This document shows positions 12,783 through 24,412 of a stretch of 64,000 bases of DNA, one piece after another. The first letter of the stretch is position 1. Each line of letters begins with the position of its first letter. Location of the stretch: assembly GCF_964340395.1 (NCBI RefSeq), contig NC_135556.1:24541723-24605722 (forward strand). The letters run 5' to 3'. This DNA comes from Glandiceps talaboti (taxonomy: Eukaryota; Hemichordata; Enteropneusta; Spengelidae). The notes beneath the pieces are model-generated. The model worked only from the letters and a program-made list of their open reading frames with translations, was not told the DNA's origin and ran no database searches. A program made the position numbers and the translations under genes.

Positions 12783-13056
12783 GACTCGATCAACAGTCCC
12801 CAGGAGCATCGCTATTACTAATGAGCTGTTTTGTACATACCTATATCCCCGCTCGTATCTCCCGCATAATTGTACTCGAATATCCTTGTACCCCATTGAC
12901 CACATAGGGCAAATAATTAGTCCCGTGTAGTCGATGAGGGCGCACAGTACAAGGATATTCCAATTCCCGGTAACACACAACTGAGTCAACAGTAGATATC
13001 GGTACATACACATCAGCGCCCTTTTAGCGATGCGATGCGATGGGACAGTGAGAGTC
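12783..13056. mobile_element. Short foldback (hairpin) DNA element, family A, copy 1
   Basis: The ends are inverted: GACTC...ACAGTCCC at the left and GGGACAGTGAGAGTC at the right. Inside, GTACTCGAATATCCTTGTAC is mirrored by a GTACAAGGATATTCCAATTC-like stretch. TA flanks both ends, as expected for a Tc1/mariner-type target duplication. Internal blocks, including GTCGATGAGGGCGCACAGTA and ATCGGTACATAC, recur in the element at 31076-31452, so the two belong to one family. It has no coding capacity and would need a transposase from elsewhere. Confidence 0.7.
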
Positions 13057-14707
13057 TATGCTTTGTTAATGTGCCATGCCATTTTCTAAGCGGAATTGAC
13101 CTAAATTTCATAATCTTGTTAACATATGGTTAATGGTGCGCTAGAAAGAGTTACATTACATATTCAAGTACTTTATAAATTCTAACAATTATGTACAATA
13201 TAGATCAATCAATCTAATTTAAATCGGGTGTGTTGAATACCGCTCGATTTCTTAATTTACCTCAGTCTTTTTCGTTCGTTTATTGTCGTTTTTCCCCCAC
13301 TTTATTGTTCCGGGAGTGATCGCCGCCTTCCCGATTGTTGGGAGGGGGGGGGGGGAATCCCTCTCTTATCGGTGCTTAAATGAATAATGGCAAAACGACT
13401 AATGATAAAAAGGAATGCGATTGAAACAAAACACTGCTTCATTATATACAGGCAAATTTTACACATCATGATCAAGAATTTTTACCTGAAATAGCAGAAG
13501 AAATGAACTATTTTTTTCTGCCTATGCCTATGCATATATTAACAGTCCAAACTTGTTATAAACCCTTAGATTTACCAGTACCAAAGATGCACAACTTGCA
13601 TTACAAATTTCAATCAAATGGTACATGTGAAGTAGATGATATCTTCATATCCATGTGATATCTTGACTTCAGGATCGTCGTCCGCCCTCAACGGCCAATT
13701 GCTTTCAAAGTCTACCATGGATTAAGACGCCACCAAAACTCTTTAGTATGAAGGGCATGAATGTGTCTGAACTTAACGCTCGACAAATTCCCCTGGCAAC
13801 GAAATTTGTTTTGAAATCGTTGTTTGACAAGCACTCTTACCAAATTTATGGACTGATTTGATTCCCATGAAGAACTACTCTCTCTCACCGTGACTCTTGT
13901 CAATGCGTTGTTGAGCCCACATTGCCAAGACACGATACAACTTTCCACGTTCTCAATAGAAATCATTTGTTTTCTAAAGATTAGTTCTACAAAAGGATGG
14001 GATTTCGCATCTCCACACACCTGTCTTTGTCACAATCCACAATGACAAATGAAAGCACACACATTTACCTGAATTATATCACAAAAGACATAAGGTTTTA
14101 TGTGGAAACAAAATTACATATTCAACACGTCACAGCATGTTGTATGCGTTGGTAGTTAATCAGTCGATGGTAGCTAGTGATAAAAAGATTATCATCAACA
14201 TTATGCAGTTTGTCATTTTGTGACATCAGCGTCAATGGTGATCATCACGGATGCCACTAGTGGATTTTGGCGGGTTTCTCATGTGAAGACGAATATTATA
14301 TAATTTTTTTTTATATAACTCGTAAAAATGTCTATGGGTTGGTCATAAGAAATAATTCCAGCAAAACAGTACGTGTAAGACGACGCTAGAATGTGCTGTA
14401 AAAAAAAACTTTACCGAGGGCCTCTCGCCAAACTATCTCTGTTTCAGTTTAACAGAAAGCATTCTGAAGTCGCTATGTAAAGTTGCTGAGTTATTGATGG
14501 TTGCCATGACAATTTATCAGATATTCCTTCCATATAACATGCATAACCAAATGTATTGTTCCCGGCAGATAATATGTGGACGATGCCCCTGTCTGGTTTG
14601 GAGATGAGGAGAGATACCGCATCGCGCCCCCATGCGGTCGCAGTGATAAGGCATAACTCCAACCACCTGTTGCCGCCAAAGTTAGAAGAGAATTATAACT
14701 TACACAA

Positions 14708-14710
<3 letters not shown>
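13057..14710. other. Intergenic; no supported gene
   Basis: Contains a poly-G run near 13340-13355 and scattered short frames. The longest (minus strand, 13712-14020, 102 codons) has no recognised motif and no flanking splice-site support. Confidence 0.4.
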
Positions 14711-14795
<85 letters not shown>

Positions 14796-15066
14796 CTGTC
14801 TGTGTGTGTGTCTGTCTGTGTGTGTGTGTACGTACGTATGTGTGTAGTACGTGTGTAGTGTAGTGTAGTGTAGTGTAGTGTAGTGTAGTGTAGTGTAGTG
14901 TAGTGTAGTGTAGTGCAGTGTAGTGTAGTGTAGTGCAGTGCAGTGTTGTGTCGTTTCGTGTCGTGTCGTGTCGTGTCGTGTCGTGTCGTGTCGTGTCGTG
15001 TCGTGTCGTGTCGTGTAGTGTGGTGTCGTGCAGTGTAATGTAGGGTAGAGTAGAGTAGGGTAGGGT
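14711..15066. repeat. Compound microsatellite: (TG)n, (TC)n, (TAGTG)n, (TCGTG)n
   Basis: (TG)n to about 14762, a short (TC)n, mixed TGTG/TCTG to about 14832, then TAGTG pentamers to about 14945 and TCGTG pentamers to about 15026, ending in degenerate TAGGG/TAGAG units. The long frames on either strand here are artefacts of the repeats. Confidence 0.95.
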
Positions 15067-15321
15067 ATAATATATGTATTAACATCGAGTGAAATTAAAA
15101 TGAAAATGGAAAAAAAAAATTAACATGACACTAAATCTCCAAATCATGCATATTGACTCAATACAAACACATTATAACATGTTGAAATGATCTAGAAATA
15201 ATTAATACAATAAGACAGTGCGTCAACGACAAGACATTGGCTTGAGATCTACTAAAACTTCCCTGCGATACTAAAGACGATATTTTTAACATACTAAGTT
15301 TTATCCAGATCCGAAAACAGT

Positions 15322-15645
15322 ATGACAGTGATCTACAGTCATAAGTACTCGTCACTGTTTCAAATTGTGTTGTAATCCAATCAAATCCAATTAAATCAAA
15401 TCAAACCAAACCAAATCAAATCAAATCAAATCAAATGCAACCAAATCTAATCAAATCAAATCTAATATAATCAAATGACAGTGATCTACAGTCATACTCG
15501 TCACTGTTTCAAATTTGTGTTGTAATCCAATCCAATCCAATCAAATCCAATCAAATCAAACCAAACCAAACCAAACCAAATCAAATAAAATAAAATCAAA
15601 TGCAATCAAATCAATTCAAATCTAATCAATTCAAATCCTATCTTC
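15322..15645. repeat. About 154-bp tandem duplication carrying an AAATC pentamer array
   Basis: A unit starting GACAGTGATCTACAGTCATA at 15322 recurs at about 15476. Both copies run on into TCAAA/CCAAA pentamer arrays. Short indels and substitutions separate the copies. Confidence 0.8.
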
Positions 15646-16813
15646 GTATATACAACATTAAAATCTCAGTGTTTTTTATAAAAGCACATGAAACAGCACA
15701 AAACAATAGTTAATGAAATACAGTTCAGAAAAAAGTTCTATAATTTAAAAGAATATAATGGGAGAGATTTGAAAAGTTTCAAAGAACAGACAAACCAAAC
15801 GAGTGGAGCACTCCACAAACGTGGCACACAGTTGACGAACACTTTGTCACTATAAAAGATGCACAACTAATGCACATTACAATGCCAATCTGTAGACTGA
15901 ATGACAGCTAGAGACGACTGTGTTTTCAAATCAGAACATTCTCCATTGAGACAGTATCATGGGTCTTTATCATCAGACATCAGAAATTATAAATGAAATG
16001 ACTTCTCTTTTGGCATAGGCGTGGTCCATCGTAATCTCAACCAGGTTCAAAACAATATTTTGATTTGTTCCATCAACATCGCGCGCGGCGTCGGAACCAT
16101 CAAAAGGATGAAATATCGAACTCACTGTTGCTATTAGCAACGAATTAGAATGCATTAATGACGCGCTTTTATTGTCCTTACAATTTGCGTGACATTCTTC
16201 GTGTTCTAGTTGCGTATCCATCTACGGCTAAGCACCGAGTTTGAAGACCATGATGTTTGTAGTGTAAGAATGTCAAGTTGAAGACCACACCGGCAGTGTT
16301 GCTATTATATTGTTAAAATTACAAGTACAAATACAAAATGTGACAGGTAAGAGTGTGTGACTGCTTTTTAAAAACCTTGGTGCATTTTATAAAGATGGAT
16401 AATTTGACCCTCAGCCTGACATCTACATTGACATAGGACAGCAAATGGTAGCGCAACGTCGATCAAACGCTTGAGAGAAAAATCGGTAACGGAACATACT
16501 GAACTAAATATATTGTCTTACCAATAAATAAACATGAGGAGAAACAATAAATAAAATGCCACAGTTACACATATATTGAAACTTTGTATAACAGTTGTCG
16601 ATTACATGTACAAGAAACCGCTTACTATTCTCGCCTTACGCATCATTGATATGGTACTCGTCTAACGATATTTACGATGACCGATCAACTTTGAGATACA
16701 CGTACATATACTGTAACTACTCTAACTCCATATTGCCTTGTTCCCGTACTTTTTCAGGATATCGAAAGGACATCTGTAACCTTGTCAAGGTATTTTTCCT
16801 TAACACTTTTACG
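15646..16813. other. Intergenic and presumed promoter region of the plus-strand gene
   Basis: No supported gene. A minus-strand frame at 16221-15973 (82 codons) is unremarkable. The DNA just upstream of 16814 is the likely promoter of the exon starting there; a possible acceptor (TTTTTCAG) ends near 16758, so a leader exon may lie further upstream. Confidence 0.35.
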
Positions 16814-18365
16814 ATGACTGGGACCGAAATGGATGCATCAACTCCGAAATCAAAGCGATCAAAGGGTCGCAAGATCAGGTACAAAGAAAAACAACAATAA
16901 ACACATGCCTATCACGTGACTCACTCATCTCTTTTGGAGTTTTGCTCGTTTTTAGAAAGTTCTCTTACTTTCTGAGAATAACTGGGAACGAGGTAAAACT
17001 CGTTTAATATCTAAAGCAATACAATGTTAATGTACATGTTTTTCTTTGACTTTAGACGTAAAATTGATTGTGAAGAAGTATAATTTAACAATTACTTGAC
17101 AAAAACTTGGAAGTCCAAAAGAGATGAGAGGGAATTGAATGAAATCAAATACTCATACATAACAGACAAACTAACTACAGTGAAAAAAAGTTGGATTCTG
17201 CATGGATCTACATGTATTATCTCAATAATAGATCCATGTTAGGGGGGGGGGGGTGAACAAAGCACCAGAACTCTACATACTTTAAGGCAATGTTATGGTA
17301 TACAACGCCACTTATTAGTTCGTACTATTTTCTCTGTCTTTCGTTTGCCGTCTTGAAATAAAGCAAACAGTATATTGAGTACTGATGATGAAGCAAAATT
17401 TCTCAGTTTCACTGTCATTTTGTAACTTTACAGTTGATTTATAAGAAGAGAAAAGTTCGGTTTTCTTACAATTTCTCCGGAAGTTATATCACGTTATAAT
17501 GTGCTATAGACGAGACTTACTGATACACACCACGTTTACAGCATATACAAAATATGAACTGTCTATGCTTACGATAACATGGGTACAGTTGTGTAGAAAC
17601 TCACAACTGTGTTATGCCAGTCGCATGCTGTTACTTGTATAGCGTATATTCATACACCGGGTAAATATTGTGAGTCGCTCCCGGAACCATAACAACGGGC
17701 TCACGCTTGTGGTAATTACAGGTGTTAAGAAAGTAGTGCGCTGTTTACTTACGTATCTGTCTTGTACAAACACCGAATCACTCTACCTAAATAACCATAG
17801 TTTTACTCAAATACACAAATTGTGTTATTTTAGAAAACTATTTTTAGGTAATGATCGTTTGATTTTTATTTGATTTCACAGGCGCACTAATTCGGCGGAG
17901 TACAAGCAGGTAGGTCATAAGTTGTTCGGCTCGCGGTGGGAATCGCTGTGTGCAGAAGACAATAATATACTCACAGCGAGTGAAGTTGAACTTTTGAATG
18001 CGATCGCGAACCACAAACCAAGAAAGATGCCACCGGTAAAAAAACCGGGAAGAATCATCCGTCCAGCGTCGGCTACAGCGAAACTAGAATCATATATCCC
18101 TCCAAGTGTCTTAGATGATGTCCGTCCACAAACTGCGGCAGCTGGGCTGTACGGTGCGGACGGAAGTGCAGCTTCTCGACAAGCCCCACCGTCAAGGCAA
18201 GGAGCACAATCAGCATGGGGGTCAAGATCTCGAGACGATATGCCAAAACCAGACGAACAGCCTCGACGACTAACTATCAGCTTTGTAGATGGACTGGCTG
18301 ACCGACCCGAAACAGCAGCATTGAGGGCTAGACTTAACACACCTGCCTCTTCGTCAGGTGCCAAG
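16814..18365 (+). CDS. N-terminal two exons of a basic, disordered protein (possible 5' end of the EF-hand/WD40 gene)
   Basis: Exon 1 (16814-16878) opens with ATG and encodes a Lys/Arg/Ser-rich start (MTGTEMDASTPKSKRSKGRK) ending at a GTACAA donor in phase 2. Exon 2 (17882-18365) follows a pyrimidine-rich TTTCACAG acceptor, completes the split Arg codon and reads without a stop for 161 codons to a GTAAGA donor in phase 0. The sequence is distinctly CpG- and GC-rich compared with its surroundings, as expected for real exons near a promoter. The 183 residues are rich in Pro, Ser, Arg and Ala, with no transmembrane segment or recognised domain; short ordered-looking parts are LTASEVELLNAI and RRLTISFVDGLADRPETAAL. 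No further exon with protein similarity is seen before the EF-hand exons at 39.9 kb, which start in phase 0, so this may be the far 5' end of that gene. A separate gene whose other exons I missed is the alternative. Confidence 0.6.
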
Positions 18366-19937
18366 GTAAGATTTGACTCTTACGGTCTTCACGAGTACGG
18401 CCATAATAGTAATTCTGCCATAGTAATTGTAATTAGTGATTGCTACTAAAATACATCAGCCAATCGGCCAAACCATCTAAAAATCGATTTACAAAACTAC
18501 CTCCTAAATGACTTCGTCTCATTCATACGAGAGTTCATTATTGTAAAATTATTGAAACATTGTTGCCATAATGCCATGTTGTTACTGTTACTCTACTTCC
18601 GGTACGTGTCCCCTGCAGGTGCGTGTAATGCTCTTCATATTAAAATAATAATTTATCGAACGTGGACATACCATATAAAATAGACGCATACATAGATCGG
18701 AGGTTATTTCACGCATACTGATTCCAGTTTTACAGTCATCAAACCTATGCTTCCTGTGTTCATTTCAAAATGGCCGCTTATAATGACAGAGGGAAGACCC
18801 AAAGGTAAACACGACTTGACAATAGTCTGTCACCGCCACGTATCTTGACAATGTACGACGTATATCTTAATTAGGAAGTGGCTAACTGTCAGACAGATCA
18901 TCATATCGGTATCTAGGTACCCACGATTTGATCGAATCTAGAGTAGCGATATATTGCATTTTATAAAAAAGATAGTTTACTTAATAAGAAGGCTAAAAGA
19001 GAGAGTGAAGTTATTCGCTGATCCTTGGATCAATACATCTGCATGTACAATGTATATTTGTTTTTCAGTCTGTTAAAAGCAGCTGTTGTAAGACATTTAA
19101 ATCAACAAAACTAATTAAGTTGAAGATAAGTTAAGTAATCAATCAACAACATATCTTTATTTTAATTTTACTAGAAGTATATTTCTGAAATACTATCAAT
19201 ACAGCTAATTATTCCTCAGAATATTGCCATATCTTTAATGCATTTAACTCGATTATGCACTATGAAAGTCTTAACAAAAGCTGCTGATTGGAGGGGGAGG
19301 GGGAGGAGGAGGATATTATAGAGTTTTAACAAACAGATGTTATCAATCCTATGCATGTTATGTGCATCTCTTTATCTGTGCACAGATGAATTGGTCAGTG
19401 AAATGTCACAAATTTTGTTTCACATTCGACTGATCGCAATATTTGTTACAATTATTGCACATAAAGAAAATATACATATGGAGAGAAAATATAGGTGTAG
19501 ATACAGAAAAGGTAATGGAATCCAGTATTTCCATTGACCAATTGTCCAGAAGTACCCCCAACAACCACAGATTCCACAACCACACCCACTGTTAAACTGA
19601 AAAACCCTAGTGTTGTTTGTCACTCCTGTGTAACCACTACTAGCTATAAATTGTAAGGAGTGTTCATAATGATGACACTTCAGTCAAAGCAGCCATAGGC
19701 TACCGTACACAGTCTCCACTTCATAATTTGTTCAATCTGAAAAATATAAGAAAAACCTAGAAAGAACACTGATCATAATCGTAGAGAAGAAAGGTGGTTA
19801 GTTTGCTGGATCATTTCAGATCAGGCCCTTACATGTAAATTGTAAAACAGTTGTGATTCCGCTACTGATCGAGTACGTCCTGTAACAATACTTGAAGTGA
19901 TGATTTATACTTGATGACAAGACTTTGTACATTACCA
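18366..19937. other. Presumed intron; one weak exon candidate
   Basis: No coding-like frame of length. The only point of interest is the short ATG exon candidate at 18770-18804. A purine-rich G-run lies near 19290-19315. Confidence 0.4.
18770..18804 (+). other. Candidate alternative first exon
   Basis: An ATG in good context (AAAATGGCC) opens MAAYNDRGKTQ and reaches a GTAAAC donor after 18804 in phase 2, the same phase as the exon ending at 16878. It could mark a second promoter of the plus-strand gene, but the frame is very short and no matching downstream exon is proven. Confidence 0.2.
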
Positions 19938-20313
19938 ATACAACTGCTGACATCAGACCATGGATGAATGGAACCTGTGCAAACAGAGAAAGTAAACGAC
20001 TGAATTGGATTAATAACACTTGGCACAGCATGTTGGAAGTACAGAGACTTATTCAGTATTACTTTTGATAAGAACAATTGTATGGCCTCTTTACTAAATA
20101 TAGTTCATGTTGACAAACAAATTAGAAGTTCCCCTGGCATTTCATGTACAAATAATGAGGCCACAAAAACTGTTCTTATCAAATCATGAAATGTAATACA
20201 AGTCTCTGCTGTTCTAATATGCTGTGCCAAGTGTTATTAATTCAATTCATTTGTTCACTTTCCTTATTTGTAACAGGTTCTGTTCATCCATGGTCTAATG
20301 TTGGTAGTTGTAT
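19938..20313. mobile_element. Foldback (hairpin) element, family B, copy 1
   Basis: The two halves are inverted copies. ATACAACTGCTGACATCAGA near 19938 mirrors the segment around 20290-20313, and AATAACACTTGGCACAGCAT mirrors the segment near 20210-20245. The central loop is near 20130. No coding capacity. The same core reappears at 62793-63156, which identifies a repeated family and rules out a one-off palindrome. Confidence 0.75.
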
Positions 20314-22205
20314 GTAGTTTGGCATCAATGCTGACCTGTGTAGTTTAGAGCAGGATAGCATTCATTGTAGACTATATGTATATGCTGATATACATTGGTA
20401 GTCATATCCACTAATCTGTTGTCTTACTGTAATATTTTGAATCTTTGCTATTTTGTTCAAAATGACCCACATACTTGTTGTCAATATTACTTTGACACAA
20501 ACATAGCAGAAAGAAATGTTTTCATATTTTGGTCCCACTTTATTTTGGCAGGTAAATTATTTTTTGACCAACGTGTACTAAAAGCCATATTGCTTATGTG
20601 AGTCAATGAATTGATTTGAAAAACTGTCTTTATTTACACCTGTGGTTGTTCAGAATCTACTCTTGAAAGTGATCCAATTTCTTTGCTGATTTCTTTTGGT
20701 CCAAACATTATTTCAGTTCAGTACACTGAGTTTAAATATACATTGACAGTATACTTTAGACCAGTAGGTGGCATATACTTTATTGTTGTAATCTGATCTG
20801 ATGAATAAAACTTTGACCTATGACCCCATTTAGCATAGCATAATGGACTATACAATCACTTTCTTTAACCTGGAGGGGAGTTGCATACATAATTTTTTTT
20901 AGACTCTATAACGGATATCCAACATGATAAAGACCTGTATAGAATGTGTTGCAGTCGTTTTCTTTAATGGCATTACAATCTGTTACAATCACATCCAGTA
21001 TGTGTTCAAGATAAAGTAGTCGATTTAATGGTTGAACAGGTTGTCTTAGCAACATAGAAAGTTGGTGAATTGAGACTGTTGCCACAACACTGCTTGAGAA
21101 AAGAAGAAACATGATATGATTAATGTCAATGAACTCAAAATGAACTCTTACATACTGTAGTATGTTCTGACTAGTCACTTCTTCCCAAGCTATCAGAAAT
21201 CTGGTGAAAATTGCACCTTTCAAGGCAACATTAGATAATTGACTGACCCATTTCTGTTCATAAGTATATGCATAATAGTGAGCTATACTGCTCTAGTGTA
21301 CGTTTACCATTAATGACATTTACAAGTAGTTTCTTTACTTTGTAACTGAATAGCTGTCACTGCAAGATTATGTGTTGCTGCCTAAGTAATCATTTTTAAT
21401 ATAGGGAACAGTAATAATTTTAGCTTGACAGACAGCTTTGGCACTTTGGTCACTGACAGATACACTGTAAATGGTAACTGACAGACAGACAGAAAATGGT
21501 CACTGACAAACAGCTTGGGTCCCTGGGTACAACTTTGACAGACAGGGTCATTGACAGACATGTATATAGTGTGTATACCTTGCCAGCAATTCTGACAGAC
21601 AGCTTGGCTACCTGACAGACAGACAGGGTCCCCAGAGATTACTGGAACAGTACATGCACACTTTGAACACATACAATACACTGCAGACATTTCACACAGC
21701 AATAATTGTTGATTTTAATAGACTATTGATGACTACTATTTACATTATGTTACCAATGTCACAAACCATCTCTAACAAAGAGTGGTACAGAGAGTCTATA
21801 CAGAAATGGGTTTTTAATTAGGGTAATTAAGACAGACTATCAATAATGAACAGAATATACAAATATTAATGGATGGCAACTCAACATGTGTATGAAAGGT
21901 TTCTACTTGTAAAGGTCTCAGGGTAATTGCAGTTATTAACACACGCATTCAACCTACAATATTGTAAAGAAATTAATTTTCCTAAATCAACCTAATTCAT
22001 AACATGTAGTTATGGAAACAGAACACATGTACATGTACAATATATCATGGATCACCTTTGAACCCAAGGTACACTGATAATGAGTCACTACACCGTGTAT
22101 AACAGTTTTACTAAATATTTGTGTTGTTGTGTATAGATTCATTGTGTATAGTGTACAGTCTACTCCATACAAGACTGTGTGGATCATACTAAAGTAGCTT
22201 AGAGT
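20314..22205. other. Presumed intron or intergenic; degenerate CAGA-rich region
   Basis: No gene seen. Between about 21420 and 21640 there are irregularly spaced GACAGACAG blocks separated by TTGG-GTCCC-type spacers, apparently a decayed minisatellite. Confidence 0.45.
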
Positions 22206-22440
22206 CAAATCGTATGGGGATTTGACTATGTCTCATGTGGGGATTTGACTGTCTCTCTTCATGTGGGGATTTGACTGTCTCTTATGTGGTGATTTGACTA
22301 TGTGTCTCCTCAGATGGGGATTTGACTATGTCTCATGTGGGGATTTGACTATGTCTCTCATATGGGGATTTGACTATGTCTCTCCTCAGATGGGGATTTG
22401 CCTACATTTGTATGTCACTCCTCATGTGGGGTGATGATAG
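22206..22440. repeat. Minisatellite, about 25-35-bp unit, roughly eight copies
   Basis: The core GGGGATTTGACTATGTCTC recurs about eight times, with length variants of the trailing CTC(A)-type spacer. An inverted remnant (ATAGTCAAAATCCCCACAT) follows near 22437-22456, so the array ends in a small foldback. Confidence 0.9.
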
Positions 22441-23329
22441 TCAAAATCCCCACATTTCAGACTTAATTCTAGGCTAATACCAAAAATACAGGTACGTAAG
22501 GAGTTATGAATACAAATCAACCATTAAACTAAGGGGACTAGTTAGAAGGATCCTGCTTCAAGGCACAATTACACCATTCATTCATCACATTCCTCCAAAT
22601 ATTAGCTACATTACTATGTTTAAATTCATACACATTTTTCATGTATGCCCGTAGTAACAGCATGAAGTAACTGAATTGTCGATTTGTAATTCAGTTAGCG
22701 GAAGAATTGTATCGTATGATATCTTTTCCATCACTGTTACCATGACTACACAGATTACTATTCTATACTAACATTAAGGGAGGAAAGTTTCTAGTGTACA
22801 TATCAGTTTAGCTTCTTTGGGCTGTCATAAAATCATACAAGGTTCTTATTTTCTTCTGCTGTAATTCTCTCAACTTTTCAACTATTTATAAACATGTTTA
22901 GGTAGCATTATTAGATTTGTTCATATGCATGAATCATTTCAAAAAAGGAATCAATGAAAATTTAGAAAGTTGATAATAATTTTGAGCAATAATTGTTCCA
23001 TTCTGAAAGTAAAATCATGTGGGGACGCAATAACGTCATCACATTTATATGAAAACAGTCAGGGTAGCACAGATTTCTGTGTTAGAATAAGGACTTTCCT
23101 GTACATGAGTGGAGATGATGGTAACGCATCATTTACATTGTAGGAACTAGACTACAATTGTGTCCATAGCAACTGTGATATTGTACATCGCAGAAGAACC
23201 TTTCGTTTCCATGAGGTAGTCCATCAAAAGTTCATTAAATGACAAGGTGATATAGTAGCCAAATGTATGTCTACATATGTTCACCCAAAGACGTAGTAGC
23301 CAAATGTATGTGTACAGTGGCTGGCTCTG

Positions 23330-23660
23330 GTAGGGGGGTGTGACAAGTGCTGGAGACCCAAGAGTCAAGACCCCATTTTAGACCCACTTTGACCAAAAAT
23401 CAATGCCCCATTTTAGACTGTTACAGGTTTTTCAAAAGATGAAAGTTTAGACTTAAATATGTTTTCCTTAGGAGGCAACATTTTTGGGCAATTAATGGCA
23501 GTTATGATTTGGTAAAGGACAATAATGGATCATATTTTAGACCAAGCAAAATTGAAAATAATGTAAACTGGACCCCAAAACTCTTCAGCTTGAAAAAAAC
23601 CCTCCATTTTAGACCAAAGGGCTAGAAAATGCACCCCAAAGGGTGGCACATATAGATATA
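23330..23660 (+). repeat. Dispersed repeat with recurring CCCCATTTTAGACC motif
   Basis: The motif CCCCATTTTAGACC or close variants appears at least four times here, and the segment ends in ACCCCAAAGGGTGGCACAT. A truncated copy in opposite orientation lies at 25738-25800. The family is unknown. Confidence 0.6.
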
Positions 23661-24337
23661 CTCAAATAAGGGTGTAGCCCATCGGGGTGAGAGCAATTTA
23701 TAGATCTATTCTGTAAACTTGACCTTGGTCATTTGAATTTCACACTCCTACAGATGTAGTTGCACTCATTCATCACAGTTGAACAGAGTTAGTTTACTTA
23801 ATATCTCAGTTTGTGATGGTGTTTCTTCGTTGAATCTGACTCTGTATCAAATATATGTGATCATTAACACTAAATTATAATTTTTGCTGTAACGCAATGT
23901 CAAACAGGGCTTGTAGTGTGGAAATGTCTGATTCAACGCATCACATGTATGTCTGGCATTGCTTGCAGTTGTAGACAATTGATACTGTAGTCTGTAACAT
24001 ACAAATGTAAAAACATGTATATGCATCATGCTGGGCTGTGTATAGTTTGAAGTCTCTCATTCACAACCATGTAAGTGATCTACAAAGAAGTGTTTCAACC
24101 ATCGACTGTATGCTGTATAACCACCAAAGAACTGTCAATAGTTCAACAGAAAGATGAAACTCAAAATCACTCAGAACGATACCTATTTTGATATGCAGAC
24201 TTGAAACAAGCATGCATACATAATTTATCTTAGGTTACACCAACAAAGTTTTATTGTGGGATTCAAAGTACTGAAATTCTCACAAAATGGCTGTTTTCTT
24301 TGAGATTGTAAAGTTTAAGTATATGTGGCAACTTGGA

Positions 24338-24412
24338 TGTCAGATATGGAGCTACCAGGTACAGTATGCTTTGATGTCAGATATGGAGCTACCAGGTACA
24401 GTATGCTTTAAT
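24338..24412. repeat. 37-bp direct tandem duplication
   Basis: GATGTCAGATATGGAGCTAC and the following 17 bases occur twice in direct succession, essentially identical, so the duplication is recent. Confidence 0.85.

Noticed and set aside
13712-14020. 102-codon minus-strand frame
   Set aside because: No recognised motif, no convincing splice sites and no neighbour context; length is within chance for 64 kb.
15973-16221. 82-codon minus-strand frame with moderately coding-like composition
   Set aside because: No motif, no donor that extends it and no supporting exon; could be a divergent gene from the 16.8-kb promoter but the evidence is too thin.
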